Origin: an uncultured Corynebacterium sp.
GTDB taxonomy: Bacteria; Actinomycetota; Actinomycetes; Mycobacteriales; Mycobacteriaceae
NCBI RefSeq assembly: GCF_946222835.1
Contig: NZ_CAMIHD010000034.1
Coordinates: 1 to 11,976, forward strand
Direction of reading: 5' to 3'
DNA length: 11,976 nucleotides
The position numbers and the translations under genes are program-made. The notes under the pieces were generated by a model that saw nothing but the letters and a program-made list of their open reading frames with translations, made no database searches and was not told the DNA's origin. Positions within the stretch are counted from its first letter, which is position 1. Each line of letters opens with the position of its first letter. Positions 1 to 7,183 of the stretch are shown here, piece by piece.

Positions 1-97
1 CTAACAAGTAACCTCCCGGCTACCTCTCGGCGACTTGGATTAATGTAGTCCACCCGCCCCAAACAACACAAACTCGCAGGACACAGGGCAAACCAGA
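1..97 (-). other. Gene-free left end with a weak possible outward promoter
   Basis: No open frame, tRNA or rRNA piece is recognisable in these 97 bases after the tyrS terminator. On the minus strand there is a TTGTGT hexamer (71-66) and a TACATT hexamer (47-42), 18 bases apart. This could be a promoter for a gene beyond the left edge. Both hexamers match the consensus only partly, so this is a weak inference. Confidence 0.22.
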
Positions 98-135
98 AAA
101 TGACGCCCTCCCAGTGAAGGGGATGGGCGTCATTT
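98..135 (-). terminator. Rho-independent terminator after tyrS
   Basis: Arms 98-108 and 125-135 are perfect 11-base complements (AAATGACGCCC and its inverse). Further G-C pairs inside (110-112 with 120-122) lengthen the stem. Read on the minus strand, the stem begins 8 bases after the tyrS stop codon and ends in a short T run. This fits a factor-independent terminator closing the Trm112-tyrS unit. The T run is only four bases, so efficiency is uncertain. Confidence 0.85.
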
Positions 136-143
136 ACCGCGAT

Positions 144-1403
144 TTAGCTCAGCTTAGCGCCGGCGAAATTCTTCTTGCCGCGACGCAAAACTAACCAGCT
201 TCCATGCAGGAGGTCATCTGCAGACGGCTCCCACTCCGCCGATTCGATGCGCTGGTTATTTACGTAGGCACCGCCTTCCTTGATGGTGCGGCGGGCCGCA
301 CCCTTGGAATCGGCCAGACCACTGGCCACCAAGAGATCGACGATGGTGCGCGGCTCGCCGGCGGCAACTTCTGCCACGGTGGTCTCAGATAGAGCGCCAG
401 CGAGAGTCTTTTCGTCCAAGTCGGAAAGCTCCGCCTTGCCGAATAGGGCCTGCGCCGCAAGTTCAACGGCTTTAGTTGCCTCTTTACCGTGGACCAAATC
501 CGTCATTTCCTGAGCCAAACGGCGCTGCGCTGCGCGCTTGTAGGGCTCTTCTTCCACGGCGCGCTCATACTCGGCGATCTCTTCCTGCGTTAAGAAGGTA
601 AACCAACGCAGGTAATCAATGACTACAGAATCACCAGCATTGAGGAAGTACTGGTACCAGGAGTAAGCGGAAGTCTTTTCCGGAACGAGCCACAGCTTGC
701 CTCCACCAGTAGACTTGCCGAACTTCTGTCCAGAGGCGTCGGTAACGAGCGGCACCGTAAGGCCATGCACCTTCGCACCGTCAATGCGGCGGTTGAGGTC
801 AACGCCGGAAACGATGTTTCCCCACTGGTCACCGCCGCCAATCTGCAGAACGCAATCCCGCTCACGGCGAAGCTGTACAAAGTCATTGGACTGCAAGAGC
901 ATATAAGAGAACTCGGTGTAGGAAATACCGTCGCCTTCGAGGCGTCGCTTGACGGTATCGCGGTCCAACATCGTGTTGAGGGAGAAGTTCTTTCCCACAT
1001 CGCGCAAGAAGTCAATGACCGACATATTCATGGTCCAATCAGCATTATTGACCATGGTGGCGGCGTGTTCGCCCTCGAAATCAATAAACCGACGTAGCTG
1101 CCCCTTGATAGCCTCAAGGTTGTGCGCCAAGTCTTCCTCGCTCAGCATCGATCGCTCGCCGACGTCGCGCGGATCGCCGATGAACCCAGTTGCGCCGCCG
1201 GCCAACGCGATCGGATGATGGCCCGCCTGCTGGAAACGGCGCAGCATAATCAGCGGAACCAGGTGACCCGCATGAAGGGAGTCACCAGTGGGATCGAATC
1301 CGCAGTACAGCGCGATGGGGTTCTCGCATGCTTCGCGGAGCGCTTCAAGATCGGTGGACTGATTGATTAGTCCGCGCCACTGCAGTTCATCAATGATATT
1401 CAT
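144..1403 (-). CDS. tyrS: Tyrosyl-tRNA synthetase
   Basis: Attaches tyrosine to tRNA-Tyr in the cytoplasm, using ATP. The 419-residue product has the usual length of bacterial TyrRS. Seen in the sequence: the class I HIGH-type motif HAGH at residues 44-47, the tyrosine-site loop GGGDQWGN at about 189-196, and the KMSKS-type motif KFGKS at 227-231. A C-terminal S4 RNA-binding domain spans about 352-412. The ATG at 1403 starts the standard N-terminus (MNIIDELQWRGL) and follows an AGAAAG ribosome site. It lies 24 bases after the small Trm112-type gene, so the two are probably co-transcribed. I see no T-box leader upstream. The gene is intact, and its terminator follows at once. Confidence 0.98.
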   Translation of the reverse strand: MNIIDELQWRGLINQSTDLEALREACENPIALYCGFDPTGDSLHAGHLVPLIMLRRFQQAGHHPIALAGGATGFIGDPRDVGERSMLSEEDLAHNLEAIKGQLRRFIDFEGEHAATMVNNADWTMNMSVIDFLRDVGKNFSLNTMLDRDTVKRRLEGDGISYTEFSYMLLQSNDFVQLRRERDCVLQIGGGDQWGNIVSGVDLNRRIDGAKVHGLTVPLVTDASGQKFGKSTGGGKLWLVPEKTSAYSWYQYFLNAGDSVVIDYLRWFTFLTQEEIAEYERAVEEEPYKRAAQRRLAQEMTDLVHGKEATKAVELAAQALFGKAELSDLDEKTLAGALSETTVAEVAAGEPRTIVDLLVASGLADSKGAARRTIKEGGAYVNNQRIESAEWEPSADDLLHGSWLVLRRGKKNFAGAKLS

Positions 1404-1427
1404 GAGAAGTCTTTCTAACGGTCGAAG

Positions 1428-1601
1428 TTAAGCTGGCCATTTCTGAGCGTGGTCTGCAAGCATTACTGGGATGTCATCCTCAATGGGATAGGCAATGCCC
1501 AGTCGCTCGTTGACGAGGACCTGTTTTTCTTCCAGATATGTCAAAGGGCCCTTGTCTTGCGGGCAGACAAGGACCTCTAGCAACTTCGGGTCAAGACTCA
1601 T
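1428..1601 (-). CDS. Small Trm112/YcaR-family protein
   Basis: A 57-residue protein starting MSLDPKLLEVLVCPQDKG. The N-terminal LLEVLVCP block and the later LGIAYPIEDDIPVML block (about residues 34-48) are the hallmarks of the Trm112/YcaR (UPF0434) family. Eukaryotic and archaeal Trm112 proteins activate methyltransferases acting on tRNA, rRNA and release factors. The role of the short bacterial versions is less settled. Only one cysteine (C13) is present, so a complete zinc site like that of zinc-binding relatives is not seen. The gene lies 24 bases before tyrS on the same strand and is probably its operon partner. The start ATG has no Shine-Dalgarno sequence but sits 7 bases after a TAAGAT box, which suggests a leaderless transcript. 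Confidence 0.88.
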   Translation of the reverse strand: MSLDPKLLEVLVCPQDKGPLTYLEEKQVLVNERLGIAYPIEDDIPVMLADHAQKWPA

Positions 1602-1608
1602 GCGTCTT

Positions 1609-1614
1609 ATCTTA
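1609..1614 (-). promoter_or_regulatory. Likely -10 box for a leaderless Trm112-tyrS transcript
   Basis: TAAGAT on the minus strand (1614-1609) fits the TANNNT -10 pattern common in actinobacteria. Seven bases separate it from the ATG at 1601, so transcription would start at or next to the start codon. No Shine-Dalgarno sequence lies between. The -35 area falls inside the hairpin at 1617-1646 and has no good match. Leaderless starts are frequent in Corynebacterium; their use here is inferred. Confidence 0.55.
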
Positions 1615-1616
1615 GC

Positions 1617-1646
1617 GGGTAGGAGGAGAAGTTGGATCCCCTACCC
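1617..1646 (-). terminator. Short hairpin after ocd, possible weak terminator
   Basis: GGGTAGG (1617-1623) pairs with CCTACCC (1640-1646), and GGA/TCC inside (1625-1627 with 1637-1639) extends the stem. It starts about 10 bases after the ocd stop codon. No T run follows on the minus strand, so it is not a classic terminator. It may protect the ocd mRNA 3' end or end transcription weakly before the next promoter. Confidence 0.4.
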
Positions 1647-1656
1647 CACCTTCGCC

Positions 1657-2694
1657 TTAAAGCAGGGACGGTACGTTGGCAACCAAGGAGAAGAGATCCT
1701 TGGGATCATCCGGGTTGGCAATGATATCGATCTCGGACTCCAAGTCGGTACCCTTGACAGAATCACGCAGGTAACGCAGCGCGGAGAAGTCGTTGATTGC
1801 GAATCCGACATCGTCGAAAAGCGTGATCTGCTCATCGTCATCACGGCCGGTGGCCTGGCCGGTGAGCACCTGATAGAACTCAACAACCGGGAAGTCTTCC
1901 GGCTTCTGCTGAATTTCGCCCTCGATGCGAGTCTGCTCCGGGAATTCGACGAAGACCTTGGACTTGTCCAGAATGGAGCTTTCCAGCTCGGTCTTACCCG
2001 GGCAGTCACCACCAACAGCGTTGAGGTGGACACCTGGGGCGACGTGGCGCTCGGCCAGAATCTGGTTCTGCGCCTTGTCTGCGGTACAGGTGGTGATGAT
2101 GTCTGCCCCCAGAACCGCCTCGTCGACGCTGGAGCAGGCGGTGATATTAAAGCCCAGCGGCTCCAGGTTGCGCTTGAACTTCTCTACCGCCTCAGGATCG
2201 ATGTCATAAATGGTGATGTCCTCGATACCCATCACGCCGCGGAAGCCAAGCGCCTGGAACTCGGACTGGGAGCCGGCACCGACCATGGCCATGCGCTTGG
2301 AGTCCTTGCGCGCCAAGTGCTTGGCCACCATGGCGGAGGTTGCGGCGGTACGCAGTGCGGTAAGCAACGTCATCTCGGCTTCGAAGGTGGGGTAGCCATT
2401 GTCGACGTCGGCAAGCACGCCAAAGGCGGTAACGGTCTGGAAGCCACGGGCAGGATTGGACGGGTGACCGTTGACGTACTTGAAGGAATACTCCTTGCCA
2501 TTGGACGTTGGCATGAGCTCAATGACGCCAAACGGGGTGTGAGAGGCAACGCGCGGAATCTTGTCAAAGCGCTCCCACTCGCGGTAGTCAGCTTCGAGGT
2601 ACTCCACCATTCCGGTAATGATGTTTTCTACGCCTTCGCGCTGAATCCAGCGCGCCATATTTTCTACGTCAACAAACTTAACAGCGTGGTTCAT
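1657..2694 (-). CDS. ocd: Ornithine cyclodeaminase
   Basis: Predicted to convert L-ornithine to L-proline and ammonia in the cytoplasm with bound NAD. It belongs to the ornithine cyclodeaminase/mu-crystallin family. The 345-residue protein closely resembles Pseudomonas putida OCD as I recall it. The catalytic aspartate lies in NAVGGDCPGK (D230). Substrate-site residues R48, E59, K72 and R115 correspond to R45, E56, K69 and R112 of that enzyme. The nucleotide-binding loop is VGAGSQSE (138-145). The frame stays open upstream to 3006, but the ATG at 2694 is chosen: it follows a strong AAGAAAGGA ribosome site, and family similarity begins there. The gene starts 13 bases after the permease stop, so the two form one transcript. 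Lysine cyclodeaminase is an alternative, but the conserved blocks favour ornithine. Confidence 0.92.
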   Translation of the reverse strand: MNHAVKFVDVENMARWIQREGVENIITGMVEYLEADYREWERFDKIPRVASHTPFGVIELMPTSNGKEYSFKYVNGHPSNPARGFQTVTAFGVLADVDNGYPTFEAEMTLLTALRTAATSAMVAKHLARKDSKRMAMVGAGSQSEFQALGFRGVMGIEDITIYDIDPEAVEKFKRNLEPLGFNITACSSVDEAVLGADIITTCTADKAQNQILAERHVAPGVHLNAVGGDCPGKTELESSILDKSKVFVEFPEQTRIEGEIQQKPEDFPVVEFYQVLTGQATGRDDDEQITLFDDVGFAINDFSALRYLRDSVKGTDLESEIDIIANPDDPKDLFSLVANVPSLL

Positions 2695-2707
2695 TAGAAT
2701 TCCTTTC

Positions 2708-4225
2708 TTATTTCTTTGGGTGTAGGTCTGTTTGCGGTGCGGCCGGGAAGCTAGAAGTTGGCAAGTGCTTTGCCTTCCTCTCTTCCGCAATGGTGCGGAT
2801 GCGGTCGCGCCATGCGTACCACATTGCCATAAAGACCGGAACGAGGAGCAGAGTCGACGCAAGTGCATAGGTACCGATTGGATAATCAAAGGCCATAAGG
2901 ACAATGACCAGGCCAATGAAGATGAGTACGGCCCAGTCGCCGCCTTGGCCGAATGGCGAGCGATAACCCGGGCGGGTGTAGCTCCCGGTCTTGGACAGAC
3001 GCACAAACTTTAGATGCGCGAGCGCAACTGCGGCCCAAGAAGCCAAGGTGCCCAAGGCCGCAAGGTTAAGTACGATTTCGAAGGCCATCTCCGGCACCAC
3101 ATAATTGAGGAAGACGCCTACCAAGCCCACCATCGCGGCCATAACGATGCCGCCATAAGGCACGCCGGACTTAGACATGCGCGCGCCGAACTTCGGGCCC
3201 GAGCCGGAGGTGGACATGTTGTACATAATGCGGCCGGTGGAATAAAGACCGGCATTGAGCGAAGAAATTGCAGCGGTAATAACTACCAACTGGAAAATCG
3301 GTGCAGCTGCGCCAACGCCGAGCGACTCAAAGAAGGTCACGAACGGAGATACATCTGCAACGTATTCGGTATATGGCAGTACGAGGGTCAACAACAGCAC
3401 GGAGCCGAAGTAAAAAATCAAGATGCGCAGCAACACATTATTGACCGCACGCGGGATGTGCTTTTCTACGTTCTTGGTTTCGCCAGAGGTGGTACCAACG
3501 AGCTCAATACCGGCGTAGGCGAATACAACACCCTGGATAACGATCACGGCAGGCATGAGGCCATTAGGCAGCCAACCGCCGGTATCGGAAATAAGACTAA
3601 AGCCGGTGGGATCACCACTCGGATGGCCGAAGATGAGGACACCGATGGCCACCAACATGAAGATGATCAGCGCAACAATCTTAATCAGGGAGAACCAATA
3701 CTCCAGCTCGCCAAAGATCTTTACCGAGAGCATATTGAATACCAGGATGCCGCAGATAACAACGAGGGCAAGTGTCCACTGCGGAACGGCGTCGAGCCAC
3801 GACGTGTACTGGCTAAACCATTTGATGTAGATAGCTACGGCTGTGCCATCAGCCACCAAGGTCATGGCCCAGTTTCCCCAGTACAACCAGCCGGTAACAA
3901 AGGCGGTCTTCTCGCCGTAGAACTCGCGGGCATAGGAAACGAAGGAGCCGGAGCTGGGGCGGTAGACGATGAGCTCGCCTAGAGAGCGCAGGATGATATA
4001 GCCGAAGAAGCCACAAATAAGGTACATCACCGCTAGGAACGGTCCGGCATCTTGCAGGCGGCTACCGGTGCCCAAGAGGAGACCGGTACCGATCGCGGAA
4101 CCGATAGCAATCATCTGCAGCTGGCGGTTTCCCATGCCTTTTTGCAAGCCATGGTCTTCCGAGGCGTAAACCGCCTTCTCATTCTCATGCGGCCCAGTTG
4201 TGGGCGGTGGAGAATTTACTGTCAT
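2708..4225 (-). CDS. Amino-acid permease of the APC superfamily (AnsP/CycA-like)
   Basis: A 505-residue cytoplasmic-membrane transporter with about 12 hydrophobic helices, likely a proton symporter for amino acids. The first helix carries IGSAIGTGLLLGTG (41-54), the glycine-rich substrate-binding signature of the amino-acid transporter (AAT) family. Also typical are GELIVYRPSSGSFVSYARE (83-101), the FGELEYWFSLIK block (171-182) and AYAGIELVGTTSGETKN (236-252). Overall pattern is nearest to asparagine permease AnsP and its relatives, but sequence alone does not fix the substrate. Pairing with ocd suggests ornithine, proline or a related amino acid; this is inference. The ATG at 4225 lies 11 bases after AAAGGA. 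The charged N- and C-termini (about 37 and 40 residues) look cytoplasmic. It has its own upstream region beyond the argH terminator. Confidence 0.9.
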   Translation of the reverse strand: MTVNSPPPTTGPHENEKAVYASEDHGLQKGMGNRQLQMIAIGSAIGTGLLLGTGSRLQDAGPFLAVMYLICGFFGYIILRSLGELIVYRPSSGSFVSYAREFYGEKTAFVTGWLYWGNWAMTLVADGTAVAIYIKWFSQYTSWLDAVPQWTLALVVICGILVFNMLSVKIFGELEYWFSLIKIVALIIFMLVAIGVLIFGHPSGDPTGFSLISDTGGWLPNGLMPAVIVIQGVVFAYAGIELVGTTSGETKNVEKHIPRAVNNVLLRILIFYFGSVLLLTLVLPYTEYVADVSPFVTFFESLGVGAAAPIFQLVVITAAISSLNAGLYSTGRIMYNMSTSGSGPKFGARMSKSGVPYGGIVMAAMVGLVGVFLNYVVPEMAFEIVLNLAALGTLASWAAVALAHLKFVRLSKTGSYTRPGYRSPFGQGGDWAVLIFIGLVIVLMAFDYPIGTYALASTLLLVPVFMAMWYAWRDRIRTIAEERKAKHLPTSSFPAAPQTDLHPKK

Positions 4226-4392
4226 AGGAGAGATCGTCCTTTCATTGCTGGGAATGCGTCTGATAGGTCACATTCTCTGCAAAGATATTAACGCAACACA
4301 TTGTAATTCATGTCACCAGCACCCCCATTATGTTCAACAACGCAGTTGGCAGCTTGGGAATAGGGATCAATCCCCTCCCCCCACACTTAGGC
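4226..4392 (-). promoter_or_regulatory. Upstream region of the permease-ocd operon
   Basis: This gene-free stretch between the argH terminator and the permease should hold the promoter. Minus-strand candidates for a -10 box are TACAAT (4305-4300) and TAATAT (just downstream), neither with a convincing -35 at standard spacing. TGTGACCTA starting at 4272 matches one half of the corynebacterial GlxR site TGTGANNTANNTCACA, but the other half is poor. A G-rich run lies around 4374-4385. An AAAGGA ribosome site ends 11 bases before the start codon. No small gene is visible. Confidence 0.4.
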
Positions 4393-4430
4393 AAAAAAGA
4401 ACCGCATGACCACGAGGCCATGCGGTTTTT
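4393..4430 (-). terminator. Strong terminator after argH (arginine operon end)
   Basis: Arms AACCGCATG (4400-4408) and CATGCGGTT (4419-4427) pair fully. On the minus strand the inner bases GCC/GGT extend this to a 12-bp stem closed by a four-base TCGT loop. The stem is followed by CTTTTTT, a classic factor-independent terminator, about 18 bases after the argH stop. A TTTTT run on the plus-strand side makes it potentially bidirectional, although no gene converges on it here. Confidence 0.93.
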
Positions 4431-4444
4431 AGAGGCAGCATTAG

Positions 4445-5875
4445 TTAACGAAGATGCCTTTGCGCCCAAGCGCGGGCAGCAGCGACGCGCTCGCGAACTT
4501 TTTCGCGCTGCTCAGCTACGCGGGAACCAGCGGTGCCGCCCTTGGTAGCACGAGAGGCCACTGCCCCGTCAATAGTGAGAACTTCACGGACAGTGGGCTT
4601 TAGCCGCTTGTCGACGCCCGCCAATTCCTCATCGCTAAGCTCCACCAAATCCACTCCTCGCTCTTCGGCGATGCGCACGCACGCACCGGAAGCCTCGTGT
4701 GCTTCGCGGAAGGGTACGCCTTGGCGGACCATCCATTCGGCCAAATCGGTGGCCAAAGTAAACCCGCGCGGGGCAAGCTCGCGCATGCGGTCCTCATGGA
4801 AAGTAAGCGTCGATACGAGGCCGGTCATCGCCGGCAGCAACAGGTTAAGCTGCGATACCGAGTCAACGATGGGCTCTTTATCTTCCTGTAGATCGCGGTT
4901 ATAAGCCAGCGGCTGTGCCTTCAAAGTCGACAAAAGTCCGGTGAGGTTGCCGATGAGACGGCCGGTCTTACCCCGGGTCAGTTCCGGTACATCCGGATTC
5001 TTCTTCTGCGGCATGATGGACGAGCCGGTTGACCAGGCATCGTCAAGAGTGACGTAGCCGTATTCCGGCGTGCACCAATAGATGATTTCTTCCGAAAGGC
5101 GGGACATATCGACCGCGATCTGGGCCAACACGAAGGCAGTCTCGGAGGCGAAGTCGCGGGCCGCGGTACCGTCCAGAGAGTTTTCCGCTGCGGCTTCAAA
5201 TCCAAGTTCCTGCGCAATGGCTTCCGGATCGAGCTGGAGGGAGGAACCAGCAAGCGCGCCAGAGCCATAAGGCGATACTGCCAAACGCTTATCTAGATCT
5301 TGCAGACGCTCGATATCACGTAGAAGCGGCTGCGCATGACCCAAAAGCTCGTGCGCCAAAAGAATCGGCTGTGCAGCTTGCGAGTGGGTCTTGCCCGGCA
5401 TGATGGCATCGGGATGGGACGCGGCTTGCTCGGCCAAGGCATCCACCAAGTCGCTCACCTGAGCGGTGATATCGCGAATGGCGTCGCGCACCCACATACG
5501 AAACAGCGTCGCTACCTGGTCATTACGCGAGCGGCCGGCACGCAGACGGCCGCCAACTTCTGGCCCGACAATCTCGATGAGCCCGCGTTCCATCGCACCG
5601 TGGACATCCTCATCCGTCGGCGCTGGGCGGAATTCGCCAGAGTTCACCTTCTTCCCTAGCTCGGTGAGGCCGGAGAGCATGGTGTCCAAGTCGGCGTCGG
5701 AAAGCAAGCCCGCTTTGTGCAGCACCTTGGCATGCGCCTTGGAGGCTAGCACGTCATAGGTCGCGAGCACCCAGTCAAAGTGCGTAGATACGGATAGGGC
5801 AAACATGGCCTCAGAGGGGCCACCAGAAAAGCGGCCGCCCCACAGGGCACCCTCATTAGTCTTATGTGGTTCCAT
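4445..5875 (-). CDS. argH: Argininosuccinate lyase
   Basis: Last step of arginine synthesis: splits argininosuccinate into arginine and fumarate. The 476-residue protein has the normal length and belongs to the fumarase/aspartase superfamily. Seen: the RAGRSRNDQ block (112-120), the catalytic-histidine region GKTHSQAAQP (161-170, H164), and the superfamily signature GSSIMPQKKNP (284-294) carrying the catalytic serine loop. The ATG at 5875 gives the usual corynebacterial N-terminus (NEGALWGGRFSGGPSEAMF) and lies six bases after the argG stop, with only a weak AGAAG ribosome site. Translation is therefore probably coupled to argG. The operon terminator follows directly. No damage is visible. 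Confidence 0.98.
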   Translation of the reverse strand: MEPHKTNEGALWGGRFSGGPSEAMFALSVSTHFDWVLATYDVLASKAHAKVLHKAGLLSDADLDTMLSGLTELGKKVNSGEFRPAPTDEDVHGAMERGLIEIVGPEVGGRLRAGRSRNDQVATLFRMWVRDAIRDITAQVSDLVDALAEQAASHPDAIMPGKTHSQAAQPILLAHELLGHAQPLLRDIERLQDLDKRLAVSPYGSGALAGSSLQLDPEAIAQELGFEAAAENSLDGTAARDFASETAFVLAQIAVDMSRLSEEIIYWCTPEYGYVTLDDAWSTGSSIMPQKKNPDVPELTRGKTGRLIGNLTGLLSTLKAQPLAYNRDLQEDKEPIVDSVSQLNLLLPAMTGLVSTLTFHEDRMRELAPRGFTLATDLAEWMVRQGVPFREAHEASGACVRIAEERGVDLVELSDEELAGVDKRLKPTVREVLTIDGAVASRATKGGTAGSRVAEQREKVRERVAAARAWAQRHLR

Positions 5876-5881
5876 ATGCTT

Positions 5882-7102
5882 CTACTTCTGGGCGCTGGTC
5901 GGGAAACCGCCGTCGCGGTCGCGCTGATTGGAAATCTGGGTAGACAAGCCGTGCAGCTGGACAAAGCCCTTGGCAGCGGTCTGGTCGAAGGTATCGCCAG
6001 TGTCATAAGTGGCCAGGTCAAAGGAGTACAGGGACTGGCCAGAACGACGACCGGTGACCGTAGCGGTGCCTGCGTGCATGCTCAGACGAATATCGCCGGT
6101 GACATTTTCCTGGGACTCCTCAATGAAGGCATCCAGGGAACGCTTGAGCGGCGAGTGCCAAAGTCCGTCATAGACCTCTTCGGACCAGCGAGCATCGGTC
6201 AAGCGCTTGTAGCGTGCCAACTCGCGCTCTACAGTGACATCCTCCAGAGCCTCGTGGGCCTGGATAAGAACCATGGCGCCCGGCGCCTCATAGACTTCGC
6301 GGGACTTGATACCCACCAAGCGGTCCTCCACCATATCGAGGCGTCCAATAGCCTGCGCACCGGCACGGCGGTTGACTTCTTCAATAATCTGCAGCGCGGA
6401 CATTTTCTGGCCGTCGACCGCTACTGGGATACCCTTTTCGAAGGAGATGATGATTTCATCCGGGGCATTGCCCAGACCAGGGTCCTCGGTGTAGGCGTAT
6501 AGGTCCTTTGTAGGCGGGTTCCACAGATCCTCTAGGAATCCAGTTTCGACGGCGCGACCCCACAGGTTCTGGTCGATGGAAAATGGCGAGGCAGCAGACT
6601 GCTCAATCGGCAGATCAATCTCTTCGGCGAAGGCGATGGCCTTATCGCGAGTCCAGGCATAATCACGTGCCGGGGCGATGATTTCCAGGGACGGATCCTG
6701 AGCACGGAACGAAACTTCGAAGCGTACCTGGTCATTACCCTTGCCAGTGCAGCCGTGGGAGACGTGGGTGCCACCGAATTCCTGGGCGGCCTTTACCAGA
6801 TGCTTGGTAATGAGCGGACGGGAAATGGCCGATACCAGAGGGTACTGCTTCATGTACATGCCGTTTGCCTTGATGGTGGGAACGCAGTATTCCTCTGCGA
6901 ATTCGTCCTTAGCATCAATGACGATGGACTCTACGGCACCGCAATCAAGGGCACGCTGGCGCACCGATTCCATATCCTCGCCGCCCTGACCTAGGTCTAG
7001 GGAAACGGCAACAACGTCACCGCCGGTCATTTTTGCCAGGTATGGAATGGCAACGGAAGTATCGAGGCCACCAGAGTAGGCCAAGACTACGCGTGCGGAC
7101 AT
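5882..7102 (-). CDS. argG: Argininosuccinate synthase
   Basis: Joins citrulline and aspartate using ATP to form argininosuccinate, the penultimate step to arginine. The 406-residue product starts with the N-type ATP pyrophosphatase P-loop AYSGGLDTS (8-16). It carries the conserved SHGCTGKGNDQVRFE block (115-129), which helps bind citrulline and aspartate, and SREVYE in the synthase domain. The ATG at 7102 follows a good AAGGAG ribosome site seven bases upstream. The 81-base gap from argR is the largest break between coding regions in the J-to-H series, so argGH may have its own promoter as well as read-through. The C-terminus is a few residues longer than usual but otherwise ordinary. Confidence 0.98.
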   Translation of the reverse strand: MSARVVLAYSGGLDTSVAIPYLAKMTGGDVVAVSLDLGQGGEDMESVRQRALDCGAVESIVIDAKDEFAEEYCVPTIKANGMYMKQYPLVSAISRPLITKHLVKAAQEFGGTHVSHGCTGKGNDQVRFEVSFRAQDPSLEIIAPARDYAWTRDKAIAFAEEIDLPIEQSAASPFSIDQNLWGRAVETGFLEDLWNPPTKDLYAYTEDPGLGNAPDEIIISFEKGIPVAVDGQKMSALQIIEEVNRRAGAQAIGRLDMVEDRLVGIKSREVYEAPGAMVLIQAHEALEDVTVERELARYKRLTDARWSEEVYDGLWHSPLKRSLDAFIEESQENVTGDIRLSMHAGTATVTGRRSGQSLYSFDLATYDTGDTFDQTAAKGFVQLHGLSTQISNQRDRDGGFPTSAQK

Positions 7103-7183
7103 GCTAAATCTCCTTGCTTTATTGGAAACAATTCACTTAAGCACATAATATACGAACATGGTGTAGATTACCACCACCGCCGC
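7103..7183 (-). promoter_or_regulatory. argR-argG gap with possible internal promoter
   Basis: This AT-rich spacer contains overlapping minus-strand -10 candidates TATATT (7152-7147) and TATTAT (7150-7145), with no clear -35 at 16-18 bases. An AAGGAG ribosome site serves argG. I looked for a palindromic ARG box of the TGAAT...ATTCA or TGCAT...ATGCA type and found no convincing pair of half-sites. A separate argGH promoter is plausible but unproven. Confidence 0.4.

Noticed and set aside
1404..1427. T-box or other tRNA-sensing leader before tyrS
   Set aside because: The gap to the preceding gene is only 24 bases and holds nothing but a ribosome site; actinobacterial T-boxes are mainly linked to ileS.
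1495..2697. 400-residue plus-strand open frame opposite ocd
   Set aside because: It runs antisense to the clearly conserved ocd gene and the short gene beside it, shows no recognisable domain, and is explained by codon bias in GC-rich DNA.
2695..3006. Upstream extension of the ocd frame to 449 residues
   Set aside because: The extra 104 residues overlap the permease coding region in another frame, have no family similarity, and a strong ribosome site precedes the ATG at 2694.
3014..3982. 322-residue plus-strand open frame opposite the permease
   Set aside because: Composition rich in H, G, E, N and R with no motif; it is the complement of transmembrane-helix codons in the permease.
5864..6502. 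212-residue plus-strand open frame opposite argG
   Set aside because: Shadow of the strongly conserved argG coding strand; no domain and no ribosome site noted.
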